A stretch of DNA of 64,000 nt from Viola odorata. Taxonomy: Eukaryota > Streptophyta > Magnoliopsida > Malpighiales > Violaceae. Shown here in pieces: positions 22,901 through 35,100 of this stretch; position 1 is the stretch's first letter, and every line of letters begins with the position of its first letter. The notes beneath the pieces are model-generated. The model had not been told where the DNA came from and ran no database searches. It saw only the letters and a list, made by a program, of their open reading frames with translations. A program made the position numbers and the translations under genes. The stretch covers positions 17,014,443 through 17,078,442 of the forward strand of contig OY829538.1 of the NCBI GenBank assembly GCA_963691705.1, written 5' to 3'.

Positions 22901-25900
22901 AAAGCCAACAGATAAGTCATTAATAGTTTATCAGCAAATGCATATAAGGACATCAATTATCAGCAAATGCATACCCGTATACACTTAACAAAGAGACATA
23001 CCTCTCACTGTACTTCCTTTATTGTTGGCAGCCTTAGAGTCAGTATTTTCCCAATAAAGAACAACTTCATTGACTGAACCACTGAATTCATAAACAACGA
23101 GAAACAAATGCTGTTTGTGACTATAAACCATGTGCTTTGGATGGTATTCCACATTCCCAGGAATCTGAAAGAAAATTTTACTTTACATGATCAAAGACAA
23201 GAATGGCCATGCACTGGACAAAATGGACAAACCAATTGGCATGCCTAATAAAAATGGATGTAAATGCCTAATAAAAATGAATCTAAACACACTACCTATA
23301 AGATTTCACAAAAAGTACATCCTTTATTAAATTACCTGTGTATAAAGCTTCTTGTAAACACTATCCCCTCCAGAGCAGAGATTATATGCTATTAGATTTA
23401 ATCCGTCAACATAAAAAGTCCTAGCAGGATAATGAAGTACTCGGTTCTCTCTGTTGAAGAAATTTAGCTCCAAATGAAAAGGCTGCCACGGAAACATCAG
23501 CGAGTCAGATGCAAACTTAGAAAAAAGAAACTTGTTTTCCACTGACAACCTTTCATTACCTGGCAAACAGGAATGTCCTTTAGATGATGCTTCGTATCAA
23601 TAACAGTTATGAGAGGCAACCTAGATATTGGAGCACTTTTGGCGTGGCCTTCCATGAAATGCTGCCGATACCGGGGAAAGTTTTTAAGCCAACAGAAGTG
23701 ATAGGTGGATGTTAAAAATCAATTCTAGAGAGCCTTCAATAAATGTATTGTGGGTACACATTAAAGATAAGGCGATCGGTAATACAAAATAAAAAGTAAG
23801 ATTGAGCATCTACTACAATTAGCCAGCTAACAAAATCCTATATTGGTGCTAAAGTCCAGATCAATCCTACTGACCAAGTTACCTGATTCTTTACATTTTT
23901 CTCTTGTTCTAGGATTCATTAGCTCTAAAATTTCTTGAGTTAACATCCATTAAGGTGTCATTTGGTTAACAGAAGAACTAGCGTAAAAAGTGAGCCAGGA
24001 ATGCAGATTCCTGATATTTTTGGGTTTGGGTGGTCTTGGGAACGTTAGATCCAAATAATATTACATCCTAGAACCCTGTAGTCTTTTGCGGAGAAGTGAT
24101 TCTCAGTCAATGCTAAGGAATCCAACTTTTACGAGTTGTAGGAATGTGAGAACAATGAGATGAGATAGGTACAGTCATTTACAAATGCTCTTAATGAAAA
24201 AAGTATTATAAAGACAATAATTATATATTACAATGTAGAGATTGATAAAAATAGTTTAGTTCATAAATTTAATTTAATTTAACCTAATTATATTTTATTA
24301 GAATATAAGAACTGTTTACATTTATTATAAGCATTTGTACATAAATATAAACATTACTCTCTTTTTTTGAAATCAAATATAAACATTACTTTATATGTTA
24401 ATGTTGGATTATATTGAAAATCGTTTACTAAATTATGTTATCGATGCAGTGTAATACGATTATTGTTACTTTAAAGGATAAATGAATGTAAGATTAATCT
24501 TAATAATTATTAAAAAAATAAGGGTACAAGAGTAATATGAATAGCATCCCTGTAGATTCCCAAGGAATAAGCAAACATATGTGTAAGACATTCCTGAAAA
24601 TTTAATTACTAATACAACGTAACATCAGACATTCCTGGATCATTCTCCTAGGGATCACTTTCATGGGAAAGTAGTCCAAATAACAAAGTTGTATATATGA
24701 ACTATACACCACCTAAATAGAACTCATTCTTACATTTGAGCTTCAGCTAAAGTTATTACTCTACCCAAAAAGTGTACAGGTGATTCTAGAAGTCTGAAAG
24801 AAGGCAATGTCATATGGACTAAACTAGTTTTGTGTTAATTTCAGCACAAAGTTAATAATGATTCCTCTAACATGCATGAAGTTATGAGTTAATTACAGAA
24901 AAGCAATCTGACGACCTCAACCAGATCAAATCCTAGAGCGAACTAAAGATCTGGACATCAAAAAGCAAGTCTTGTCACAGTAACTTTTAGTTAAAAGTTC
25001 AAACTTTCCATCTGAATCCAGCTGGATGACTTAAATGACTTAAATGTAAACTATGAATTAGTACTATGCTTTCTACGACTTGTGCAACAGTGATTTTGCA
25101 CATTTAGGGTTCCAATAGTAGGTTTGAATTTACTTTCTTAAATAAATAAGAAAGTCCAACCATTGAGCCTTTTGCTATATACAACAAGGCAACTCCATGT
25201 AAGTATTACAAAGAATCTACTGGGTAATAGTATTATTTGTTTATTACTACGAAAAGAGCACAACATACACTGTAGAGGAATGCCTTCCTTGCAATATCTG
25301 AAATTGTAAGGTGACTTTCCCTGTCAAGAAGTAAAATAACTTTTCATCAATGATGCAGAAAAAAAGGGGAGAGAGCAAAAAATAAATCACCGGCATAAGA
25401 AACTTACAAAGCAGTGAAAGGAACACAAATAAATATAGGTAATACATGTGCAGAATGTTATAACTTATATCCAAACCAATTGCATAGATTCTTTCATACT
25501 CTCACTCTCAAGTGACTCTAACCAGATGAAACACTGAAATCAAACTACTTTCATAAGTCCTAAGCTACACCCTAATACCATGCAAAGATTATGCCACACC
25601 TATATTACACCAAACATCACCATGATCCAATCTCCAGTAGGTTGGCAGGATTCAATAAATTATTGGCAATTATTCAAACTCACCCTTTCAAATAATGCTC
25701 TTGTAGTTGTGCTTGGAGTTGATGGTCAGCCAATATCCCAGAGGAGCCCAAAGATGAGAGCTTTTCTTTCAGAACAGATGCTGCAAATTACTTCTAAAAT
25801 TAGAATTTAACCATGAACATTAAATGTTTAATATCCCAGCATAGTTGAAATCAGAACTTCTTGGTATAAATCCTTAAGGGGGGAAATAAAGAAGGTAGAG

Positions 25901-28810
25901 TGAGATGGTTAAACAGAATGTCCAGAACCATCCAGGCTCAGAGCACCTGAAGATCCCCTTGCACTTTGCAGAACTGCAAATAGCTGCTTCCTTCCCTCCC
26001 TAGTGTATGCAGCCCTATTTTTAAAATTCTCGCCACCTGTCATATTCTGTCACAAAGCAAAACAGTTTTTACTCCTCTAATAGTAACTCATAATAACATT
26101 TGGATTGTAGGGATGGTTTCTCTTAACTGCAAAAAGGAGAGCCCCTAAATTCAATTTCGAATGAATTTCTAAAGCCCTAACTTGAGGTAAGGGATAAACT
26201 GCTTCCCCACCCTGCTGAGATAAAATGCGAGGGATATCAATTGGGTCCATTCCTGTATAACAAATGCAACAAAAATAAACATATCAGCTGGTGACATTTC
26301 AAATACCACTCCATGAAAAAAAAAATCTAAAATACAATCAAGCCAGCATCAAAATTTATTTGAATTAGTTATTTTGCAGCAAATAAGACCTGCAATAGGC
26401 GTCAGTAACTAAATTATTGCCCGAGGGTCATCTCAAATATATAATGGTGGATGGAAACAAGAATACAAGATGAGCCTTGGGCATTGACTTAGACAGGTCA
26501 TAACCAAAAATGGACAAATAAACCGGAGAACAGAAAAATTGCATGATCCACCAAATTTGACAATTCAAGGCGCAAATTTTCCTGGGACTGAAGCAGAAAG
26601 AAGCTAACCAGCAGACTCAAAAAAATTTGCTTGCATTGGAGGTCTATTAGGGTTGAGAATCACTCTTGTTTTCCAGACATGAAGAGTTCCATCCTTGGAA
26701 ACAGTAACAAGCAACCGCATTAAGGAAACCCAGGAAATTGCCGTTATTGGTTGGGAGCCAACTTGTGTTCTGCAATTGAAAAGGTAGAATATTAACGAAG
26801 TAAAATCAGATGACAACCATAATGATGAGAGAAGCGGCAAAAACAAAATGTGACCATAAACACATTTAATCAATTTTTGCCAACAGGTCACTGCCCAGCA
26901 TTTTGCACCAACTGTTTCTCAAAATTGAAGTTGATCATGAGAAGTACGATACATTGTAAGTTAGTGTCTTAGGCTCTTAGCCTTTGGAAACAGAAAAAAC
27001 TGCACCTCAAACTGACAAACTATGGTAACAGTTTCACCAGCCCAAGAATTCCAAGTGCAATAAGGCATGGAACCTTTTCTAGAAATACTTATGACACCAT
27101 AAATCACATCAATGAATTGGTTTCTTAATTTGACAATCAACCTGCTATGACAAAAAGTTAATTATCCCACATCTGGTTGGATTACAAAGCTTTCTAAACA
27201 TTATCACAATGTTATGCGAGAATCTGGTTTTACAAACCCTTCAGAGAAAGAAACATTGAACTACAAATAGAAATTAATAGAGTAAAGAGGGAAAATGAAA
27301 GGTTATGATACTGAACTTCAGTTGTTTATAAGCCAAGGGGATTCAGGGTACTGCATATTCAACACTAATGCACTTTTAAAGGTCTCAGTTGACATCTTAA
27401 CAGTTGATTCAAATAGATAACATTTTTTTGTTGACTAGAATTTCTGTAGATATTAGGCATCTCTACTTTTCCACATCTTATTCTGGTCATGGAAAATAAA
27501 AATAAAAAACAGTCCTATATTAAAGAAAAAGTAAATTGAAAACAGGTCGGTACTCATCAAATAGATCAGATAAATAAGCAGAAACAGAGTACGACTGCAA
27601 ACTTACATTCCAATCATACTAGGTCTCTCAGTTGAGACATCCCAGGCCAGAAGTGTCCCACGTCTATCACCAACAAAAATCCATTCCAGAGATGGATGAA
27701 AAGCAAAAGCGCCAGCACCAATAAGCTTAATGGTATTATCAACTACAAAGTCAACGAAAAAACCCAAAAAAATGTGTAAATTCTGTTTCAGAAAACCACA
27801 TAATAACTCCAAAACAAAAACAAAATTGACATCATTAAGAGTCTCACGTTGTAGGGTGTAATGAACAGCATAAGTATGAATGTTGTAAGCTCGAATGAGA
27901 CCATCAGCGTACGCAACATACTGGAACCAAAGAAGGGCAATCAAACTAAGCAACAAGTTACTAAAATCACTATCCTAGAAGGAAAAGGTAAAAAAAAAAG
28001 TAAAAAAAAAAGTAAATAAAGATTAAACAAATTACCAAGACAGGAAGGCGTGGATGGCAGGCAAGATTTACTATAGGCTTCTTCAAGTCTGTTTTTATTT
28101 TAGTTGGTGCCCTCCCCCCATCAACCGTGCCAACAACTTCATGCAAAACAAGCAACAAATAAGAAAACTACTAGTAATGCTAGAAATCACACAATAAAGA
28201 AGACAACGTCAAGCTAACCCGTCACACTCATTCTCCTGTGGAAACCAAAGAAAACAACAGGTAGAAGAGGAGTCAATGCCATATGGACTTCGGTTTCAGA
28301 ACTTATTGGCTCAGCTTTCTTCTCAGGGGAATGCAACACACAGGTTTGCTCGCTGTCAAAATCACATGATCTAATTGTGCAATCCTATAAAATTTCAAAA
28401 GATTAGAAAAAGAAATCCGCTTACTAGTCATTGTAAAGTTTTAATTGCGAGAATGTGAAGTAAAAAAGAAAAAGAAAACACCTCAAGAACTGCAATGATG
28501 GAGTGGCCAGTGGTAGGACTGTAAGACATGCGAACCACAGGAGCACCAATGTCAAACGAGGAGAGCTTGCTTCCCGTGATCGCGTCATATTCTGCAGAGC
28601 AACCAAAAAATCGTCACTGAAACAGCAGAGATTGTAGAAGTTACGGTTAAAAGAGAAAGAGATGTAGATACCAATTATGTAGGTGCCGGCGGCGACGGCG
28701 AGGAGGGCTTGGGTAGGGTGGAAAGCGGCAGCATGAGGTTGCAATGGCTTGGTACTAATGCCTCCACCTAAATGGCGGAGATCGAGGTGCTGTACTGTCG
28801 CCCACTCCAT
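16996..28810 (-). CDS. TWD40-1: TPLATE complex subunit TWD40-1 (WD40 / coatomer-WD-like protein)
   Basis: The spliced product is about 1616 aa, starting MEWATVQHLDLRHLGGG and ending GPVSSPFG. I recognise it as the TWD40 subunit of the plant TPLATE complex, the adaptor for clathrin-mediated endocytosis at the plasma membrane. TWD40-1 fits by N-terminus and length; TWD40-2 is the related alternative. WD repeats fill about residues 1-330 (e.g. GDRRGTLLAWDVSTERP). An alpha-solenoid follows, then a disordered Pro/Gln-rich stretch (about 1080-1390), a helical segment and a C-terminal CDLCGAKF...CIICGMG zinc-ribbon-like motif. Coding exons: 28672-28810, 28482-28591, 28219-28384, 28036-28136, 27848-27920, 27607-27742, 26609-26769, 26128-26252, 25947-26046, 25684-25780, 25269-25320, 23560-23661, 23336-23482, 23002-23164, 22663-22890, 22426-22580, 21524-21652, 21133-21250, 20777-20972, 20503-20614, 20271-20425, 18240-19659, 17709-17903, 16996-17466. 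All phases agree and no stops interrupt; total 4851 bases. One intron is AT-AC. Confidence 0.93.
21251..21523 (-). other. U12-type AT-AC intron in TWD40-1
   Basis: On the minus strand the intron starts ATATCCTA, close to the U12 consensus ATATCCTT. It contains CTTAACTT (21259-21266), a match to the U12 branch site, and ends ...TTATGTGCAC, giving AC as the last two bases. Removing it joins LSS to FRSILWVG in frame, as I remember the family. No GT-AG choice keeps the frame and the conserved residues. A SINE lies inside the intron. Confidence 0.82.
21322..21451 (-). mobile_element. SINE inside the AT-AC intron
   Basis: Read on the minus strand: TATAGCTTAGTGGTACTT (A-box-like), then GGTCTCGGGTTTTAGTC (B-box-like), then an A-rich tail. 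The copy at 45482-45600 aligns along its length. Pol III boxes and an A-rich 3' end define a tRNA-derived SINE. Confidence 0.7.
23953..24690. repeat. Possible MITE in intron 11 of TWD40-1
   Basis: The 1.6-kb intron between exons 11 and 12 holds a segment whose ends are roughly inverted: TGTCATTTGGTTAAC on the left and, read in reverse, TGTTATTTGGACTAC on the right. Each is followed inside by a CCAGGAATG motif. No clean target duplication is visible, so the class is uncertain. Confidence 0.4.
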
Positions 28811-29122
28811 TTCTTATAGGTTAATATTTTGGTTTTAGGTGCGTAGGTCCGTAGACATGAAAGGAAGTGAAGTTAGATCTGATTTCGGAAGCTATGGAAT
28901 GGAAGGGAAGGGATGATGATGACAGGAGAGGAAGTTCTGAGATGGAGGAAATGGAAGAATGTTGACGATGGGAAAATGTTATTGGGCCTTTTTTTACTTT
29001 TCACTTGGGCTTTTTCATTTGGATTTATTTTTTTAATCTTTTTAATCTTTTTAATCTTTTTAATATTCACTTGCGATTAGGTTAATTAAGGCAAGAAATT
29101 GTTGACTATATTCAATGGACAC
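28811..29122 (-). promoter_or_regulatory. Promoter/5' region of TWD40-1 with site II-like motifs
   Basis: Upstream of the start codon, TGGGCC (about 28984) and TGGGCT (about 29006) appear within 25 bases. TGGGCY 'site II' motifs bind TCP factors and are common in plant housekeeping promoters. A (TTTTAATC)n stretch follows at 29030-29062. The link to this gene is inference from distance (about 175-200 bases). Confidence 0.45.
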
Positions 29123-29248
29123 TAGGGTGTACATGAGCCGGTTCGGTCCTACAGTTTAAAAAAAAATATAAAAAAAGTTAACAGTTCGAACTGATTTGGT
29201 GCGGTTTTAATTTGGTTACCGGTTTGAGCCGGTTTTTATACACCCCTA
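29123..29248. mobile_element. Small hAT MITE (126 bp)
   Basis: The ends are TAGGGTGTACATGAGCCGG and, read in reverse, TAGGGGTGTATAAAAACCGG. The flanks are 8-bp duplications with one mismatch: ATGGACAC (29115-29122) and ATTGACAC (29249-29256). Inside are GGTTCGG/CCGGTTT motifs and an A-run. Confidence 0.85.
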
Positions 29249-29256
29249 ATTGACAC

Positions 29257-30460
29257 TAATATTGTGGCTGATTATATTCTATAAACACTACTAACATTGT
29301 CGATTATAGATTTAATTAATAATATTGGTTTATGAAAATCTCAATTGTTCATATGAGAAATTATTGTTGTAGTTTTTCTTTCTTACATCTCAATAAGCTT
29401 TGGTTATTTTATTCCATGGAATAATTAAAGGTGTTAATCCTTTAGATGAAGATTTTTGTCTTTAGTTTGTGATTGGTTTCAGGATGAAATGCTTTTCTTA
29501 TTTTTTAAGCTTTGTCCTAGTGATTTTTCTTCGCAAATAAATATAAGTAATATATGTATCTAGGGGTGTCCATCGGACGGTAGATCAGTATACCGTTCGA
29601 AATATTTCAGTATTCGATATACCGAATGCCCAAAATTAAATACTATACCGTACCGAACTAAATTTCGGTACCATACCGAAATACCGAAATTAGTTTTTTA
29701 TTAAGGAATTCAAAATTAAATCCATTACTGTAATTGTCGATTCTCTTGGCATCGCAATTGTATTTTAGAAGAGGTTGCATAAAACAGAAACAACCAGAAA
29801 CAGAAACAGAAACAGCCAAACACTCTTAGGATTCAAATGTAATCAGATTCATCAATGATTTCCAATTTCCATAACCCAAAAAGAAGTTGCATAGAACAGA
29901 AACAGGAACTGGAAAGTGGAAAGGCAGTAAATAGCAGAGTAGCTTTCTTTAACCTTTTCCTTTATACAACAGAAACAGAAGAACATAAGAAGTGACAACA
30001 TCTACAAATGAAACAGAAAAGGAGAAACATGATCATCGACAGCAAAAGGTAAGTTTAAATTGTATTAACAACCATCCATATCCGCTCACCCACCATTCCA
30101 ACCCTTAATAAATTGGTACAACGTTAATTGATAGACTACAAAGCTGATATGGTTGACATGCAAATGGTGGTTAAAGAATGATTATCCTTTCCAAACCTAC
30201 CAATACACAAACGTCTACCATGTTGAAATGTTTTCAGTAAGTGGGGGGTCAATATTTATTTTTGAGCTGATAGTAACGCAAAAAGTTCACTACATCATGG
30301 TAATTGCCAAGTTAGAAAAACACTATCTGAATGATGTTACCAGGATACTGATAAAACCAACCATCCGAATTCAAGGCGTGCTTCGTAGTATTATATCTTA
30401 CACCAAAACATACGCCACATTACAAACAATAACAAAAAGTAATCCTATGACCCAATATTC
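29257..30460. other. Intergenic DNA with a single hAT-like end
   Basis: At about 29570, TAGGGGTGTCCATCGG resembles a hAT terminal repeat followed by TTCGGTA/TACCGAA-rich sequence, but I find no matching right end. The rest is AT-rich with AACAGAAACAGAA repeats (about 29780-29980) and no gene. Confidence 0.45.
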
Positions 30461-30462
30461 AT

Positions 30463-30835
30463 AAATGTTTACCTTCAAACTTTTTTATTTCCTCCATAAG
30501 CCTCACGTTGGTATCTTCGAGCTCCTGTGACTCATTCTTAAATTGGTTCAAAACTCTAACTGCATCATCAAGTATAGCCGGCTTATCAGTTCTAGCTGGC
30601 CTCCCAGGTTCAGAACAGAACACAAATCCATAAACCTGCATCTACAGATAAGATAAAATCTCTTCCATAAAGAATGCATTTATCCTAGTTCAACACATTT
30701 GCAACTTTGACCCATACAAAACCTAGCCCAATACAAATATCCTAAAAATGAAATTCACAACATAAATCAAAACGGAAAAATCTAACAGAGCACCATCCAC
30801 ACTTATCATTCAACTTCTTCCAAGGTGGAGGTAGG
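30463..30835 (-). pseudogene. bHLH transcription factor (IVc, ILR3/bHLH104-like) fragment
   Basis: Two exon-like pieces are present on the minus strand. An upstream piece near 30815 reads KKLNDK and stops at a GTGTGG donor, matching the end of helix 1. A downstream piece (30463-30645), after a GATGCAG acceptor, would read FMDLCSVL, then needs a one-base shift to continue EPGRPARTDKPAILDDAVRV, then LNQFKNESQELEDTN, ending before a GTAAAC donor. This is helix 2 and the start of the zipper of group IVc bHLH factors, which regulate iron deficiency responses. The basic region and C-terminus are missing. The frameshift and truncations mark it as a pseudogene. Confidence 0.7.
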
Positions 30836-30839
30836 TGCG

Positions 30840-31203
30840 GTTGAGGACGGTGGTAGAGGAGGTCGGCCGAGGGAGATGATAATTGGCAGTGATTGATGGA
30901 GAGCGAGTGATATAATAAAATGTTAATATTTTTTTAAAATAATTTTTCTTTTTTTCTTTTGCATTGAAATAAAATATTAATATTTTTTAAATTAAATATT
31001 ATTCGGATTATATATTTAAAGTATAAAAAGATAAAAAAAAAAGATAGACATAGCAAAGGGGCTTTATTTTTTTGGGCAATTTAACAAAACACTTTCCGAT
31101 TACAAAAAAATCTTTTTTATTAGGATCTATATTGGATCTCACCATATTATAATATAATTAACTATATAATTTAATTAATATATTATATTAAATAATCGGT
31201 GTA
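30840..31203. other. AT-rich intergenic spacer
   Basis: No gene or clear repeat is visible. Sequence such as TTAATTAATATATTATATTA precedes the target site of the Reina-like element. Confidence 0.5.
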
Positions 31204-31594
31204 TGTCACATCCTTAGAAGCCAGCACTATAGAGAGGGATCAAAGAAGAAGAAAACTAGATGTTTTGATGTTTTCTTTTTTTTTTCTTTTCATTCTTAAA
31301 TACAGTAGCGTTTTGATGTTAGTTAATCTCTTATCACTGCTGACTTTCTATTGACTGTAGACGGTATTAACAAATGTCAATTTGTTTAAAAGTAGAGAAT
31401 CAAAAATTGGAATTTTTATCCAATTGTCTGGCAAAAAATCAATTTGTTCAATGAATTCATTCCTAACCGTCCTCCTCTAAAATTGCTTCCGCTCAACTTC
31501 ACTCTCTCTTTCTACTAGTTTTAGTGAGAGAAACTCCATAAAATACTTTCGATTCACTCATTGAGTTGTCACGAGTCTCTCTAAGCACGTGACA
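31204..31594 (+). repeat. Left LTR of the Reina-like element
   Basis: 391 bases, about 40 shorter than the right copy. Differences include a missing AAGAAAACATAAATATAAA-type stretch present in the right LTR (about 44230). Confidence 0.85.
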
Positions 31595-31634
31595 ATTGGT
31601 AACAGAGCTTCGATCTTGCTCCCTGTTATTGAAG

Positions 31635-34025
31635 ATGGCACGGAATCATCATCCCAACCCTGGTGGTGTTGGTGTTGATATTGGCGGTGGATCGTCCGAT
31701 AGTGGTGGCAGCGTTCCTCCAATCGAAACCAGAATCGGAGTTATTGAACAAGCCATGCTTGAGATGCAACGCTCTCTTCAAGAGTTTATCGCCTTGCAGC
31801 AACGACCTCCCGATCCTCCTCCTCGAGGTCACGGCAATGAAGTACCACTTGAGGAGCATGCGTTTCAAGCGAATCCTAAACCAACTGTTCTAGGCTTTCC
31901 TTGGTTTCACAGTGCCGAAGTGAACAATTGGGTATTTCAAGCAAATAATTCCTTCCAAAGCATGAAGACTCCTGCATATCATAAGGTAGAAGTCGCTTCT
32001 CATCGTCTCTTCGGTGATGCTTTGAAATGGTATAAAGTAAAATTGAAGAATAGGGAAGATGATGATATGGAATTGGATAGATTTTGTTAGGTGTGTGGTG
32101 ACTAGATTTTCTCCTAATAAAACTGATGATCCTATGGCAGATTTATCTAAGTTGAAGTAGGTTAATGATATTGAGAGTTATGTGAACTAGTTTAATGTCA
32201 TATATGATAGAGTTAATGTGTGTGATTCTTATGGTAGAAGTTTGTTCTTGGCTAGATTGAAACCAGAGCTTGCGCACCTGATCAAGATGTTTAAGCCACA
32301 ATCATTTGAAGATGCTGTAGAACTAGCCCTATCCATAGAAGTTGTAATACGCACACAAATACACCTACCAATCCCAGATTTACTCATACAAACACTAGAG
32401 TTGGTAATCCAAATTACCAAAGACCCCATCTAGCTACCCCCAACCAGTTTAACCCACCAAATAACCAGCTACCCTCTAACAAATCAAACCAAAACAACAC
32501 CCCCACTCCACAACAACCCTTGATAGGACAAGCACAAACCAGAAACTCCAATACTAGAACACCAAATTTACCTTTCCAAACCCTTGATGAGAAGAGAATG
32601 AAAGATAGAATGGTTGCAGGGTTGTGCAAATATTGTGGGGAAAAAATTATTAGAGGTCACAAATCTCAATCTAGGCAATTCTTCTTGATAGTTATTGGGG
32701 ATGAAAAGCAAGATGCAACAGAATATGGGTGTACTTAGGAAAGCGAGGATGAAGTGAATATGGGGGATGAACCTATAGTTTTCTTGTATGCAATGCATGA
32801 CATAAAAATGGGGGAGATAAAGGCCATGAGAGTTGCATTACAAATGCAGAAAAAGACAGTGCATACTCTTATTGATACATGTCGTTCACACAACCTGATA
32901 TCTAGAGAAGTTGCATTAGCTTTGGGTTATACTATTTCAACCATAGCTCTGATTAAGATTACTATTGCCAATGGGGAGTCCTTAGTCGCCACTGAAGCTT
33001 GCCTTAACATCAAATGGAGTATGCAAGGTGAATGGTTTGAGACTTCTACCCTCATATAACCCTTGATCCATTATGATGCTATTTTACGGATGGACTAGCT
33101 TGAGACTCTAGGTCCAGTTTTGTGGGATTTCAAGCGAATGGTGATGAAGTTTTACAAGAATGAGAAGGAGATTGTGTTGAAAGGAGGAGCTAAGCTATCT
33201 GTTAAATGGGTCAATGAAGAGACAATATCTAAGTTATTATCAGATCCTAAAAAGGTAGTTATGGCTCAAGTTTATTCTGTTGTAGCACTAATGGAGACAT
33301 CTGTAACTTCTACTACCTTACCAGCGGGTTTTGATCAATTCCTGCATCTTTTTAAGGACTTGTTTGAGGAACCTACGAAACTACTTCCATCAAGACCTTA
33401 TGATCACACAATTCCACTACAACCAGGAGCTCAACCAATCAATCTCAAACCATACAAACATTCTAAGTAACAGAAGGATAAAGTCGAGAAACAGATCGTT
33501 GAGTTGTTGAAAACTAATTTCATTGAAGAAAGGCAAAGTCTATATGTTACTCCCATCTTGTTAGTGAAGAAAAAAAATGGTGGTTGGAGGATGTGTGTGG
33601 ATTTTAGGGCCCTAAATCACCAGACAGTTAAGAACAAATTTTCAATCCCAATTATTGAGGAATTACTAGATGAACTTGGGGGATCTATCATCTTTTCTAA
33701 ATTGGATTTAAGAGTTGGATATCATCAAGTCTTGCTCAAACCTGAAGATGCTTATAAGACGGCTTTCCGAACTCACCATGGACACTATCAATACAAGGTA
33801 ATGCTTTTTGGGTTATGCAATGCTCCTTCTACCTTCTAGGCATTTATGGACTATGTTTTCCATGACTGTTTAATGAAGTACATCCTAGTCTTTTTTTATG
33901 ATATTTTGATTAATAGCAAGTTTGCAGACGATCACATAACACACTTAAAACACACTTTTGAATTCTTGAGTAAGCATGAGTTATTTTTGAAGAAGTCAAA
34001 GTGTTCATTTGCTACTGACGGTATT
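31635..34025 (+). pseudogene. Reina-like gag-pol, 5' part (gag, protease, RT N-terminal part)
   Basis: Gag-like sequence begins MARNHHPNPGGVG and is broken by stops near 32088, 32159 and 32188. A zinc-knuckle relic reads LCKYCGEKIIRGHKSQ, with later ligands lost. The protease site, normally LIDSGSTHNF in this group, reads LIDTCRSHNLI, so the DSG triad is gone. RT motifs follow (WRMCVDFRALNHQTVKNKFS, FSKLDLRVGYHQV). A TAG lies before AFMDYVF (33838), and the catalytic loop reads FFYDIL, missing one of the two Asp. The reading stops at the nested insertion and resumes at 42275. Confidence 0.85.
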
Positions 34026-34947
34026 TGATACGATCACACTACCCTTAAAGCTTGAAGACAAGGATATTCTACCAAGAGGACCAATCACAAGGAGCATGGC
34101 CAAGAAGCTTACCATGTGGATCGAAAGAGAATTGAACAAGACAATACCTAAGCATGAAGATCGAGCCTTGATACTACTCGTGCATTGTTCCAAAAGTGAG
34201 CTGAAGCAAACATTCCAGTAGCAAAACGCTATAGCGTTTTTCCCAAAATGCCATAGCGTTTTGCCTCAGCTTTGACGCCCAACTTTTCAGTGGCAAAACG
34301 CTATATCTTCATGATCAGATGGACAAGCAAATGGTGTCGGATTGGAGCGAACAAAGTCTTGATGGAAACTTCAAGATGTTAGTTTTCATTTGGGACAAGT
34401 TTCAGGCCAATCGGACGGGTGGATCAAAAGTTATGGTCGTCGACATTTTAGCGCGCAGTTTGAACGAGCTAGGATTAACTTGAGTCCAGTGAGCTGTAAT
34501 GCTCCCCACTTATGATATTTTATTGTATTTCTTTTCTATAAGTAGAACATCAAGCTAGTCTTATTGGGCAGATTATTGCCAAGTGAAAAGCTAGAGAGAG
34601 TTCCTCCTCTAGCCTATCACCAAGGCTTGATCCAAGAGTGTTATTGAGTGATTTGTTGTTGTTTTCTTTTCTGTAATTCAAGTGTGTTCTCAAGCATTAA
34701 TCAAGTGTTCCTTTGTGCTTTCAATCTGTGTTCAATCAAGTGTACCATCATCAATCCATCCAACTCCAATCAAAACTCAACCCTTTCCATTCATCCCTTT
34801 CCTTATCATCCATTTCCGCTGCACTTATACTCCATCTTCCATCCTATTTCCTTCCATCTCCCAATCTGTCTTGTGTCACAACTCCAAGCTAGATCCTCCT
34901 TCAAACATAGATTCAAACTCCCTTACAAAGGAGGTTGGATCGTATCA
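34026..34947 (+). repeat. 5' LTR of the young Ty3 element
   Basis: It starts TGATACGATC and ends TTGGATCGTATCA, so the tips form a 9-base inverted repeat. The first 196 bases are the duplicated end of the polyprotein frame. TTCTATAAGTAG (about 34536) is the likely TATA box. Confidence 0.95.
34222..34263. repeat. 42-base near-palindrome in the LTR
   Basis: CAAAACGCTATAGCG and CGCCATAGCGTTTTG (here with one T for C) face each other across TTTTTCCCAAAA. The inner AAAACGCTATAGCGTTTT is itself a perfect 18-base palindrome. The same site in the 3' LTR is 41549-41590, immediately after the polyprotein stop codon. A third GCAAAACGCTATA half-site lies about 40 bases on. Confidence 0.85.
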
Positions 34948-35100
34948 AGTGGTAGCGGAGCTCTAGCCGCTTCGAGTTGTTTCTTGAATCCGAGTTTGTT
35001 TTGTGCTTGTGTCTGTCCCGTTTGAATCCATTATACCACCCTGACAAATCTGAAATTTTGAGACATTAAACTTCAGCTTGTGTGTGACATTTTTCGTCTT

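Noticed and set aside
29570..29740. hAT-like left end TAGGGGTGTCCATCGG
   Set aside because: No right end or duplication found, so only noted as a relic.
34648..35025. Plus-strand ORFs of 125 and 94 codons, repeated at 41975-42316
   Set aside because: They lie in R-U5 of the two identical LTRs and are Ser/Pro/His-rich translation of a T/C-rich leader.
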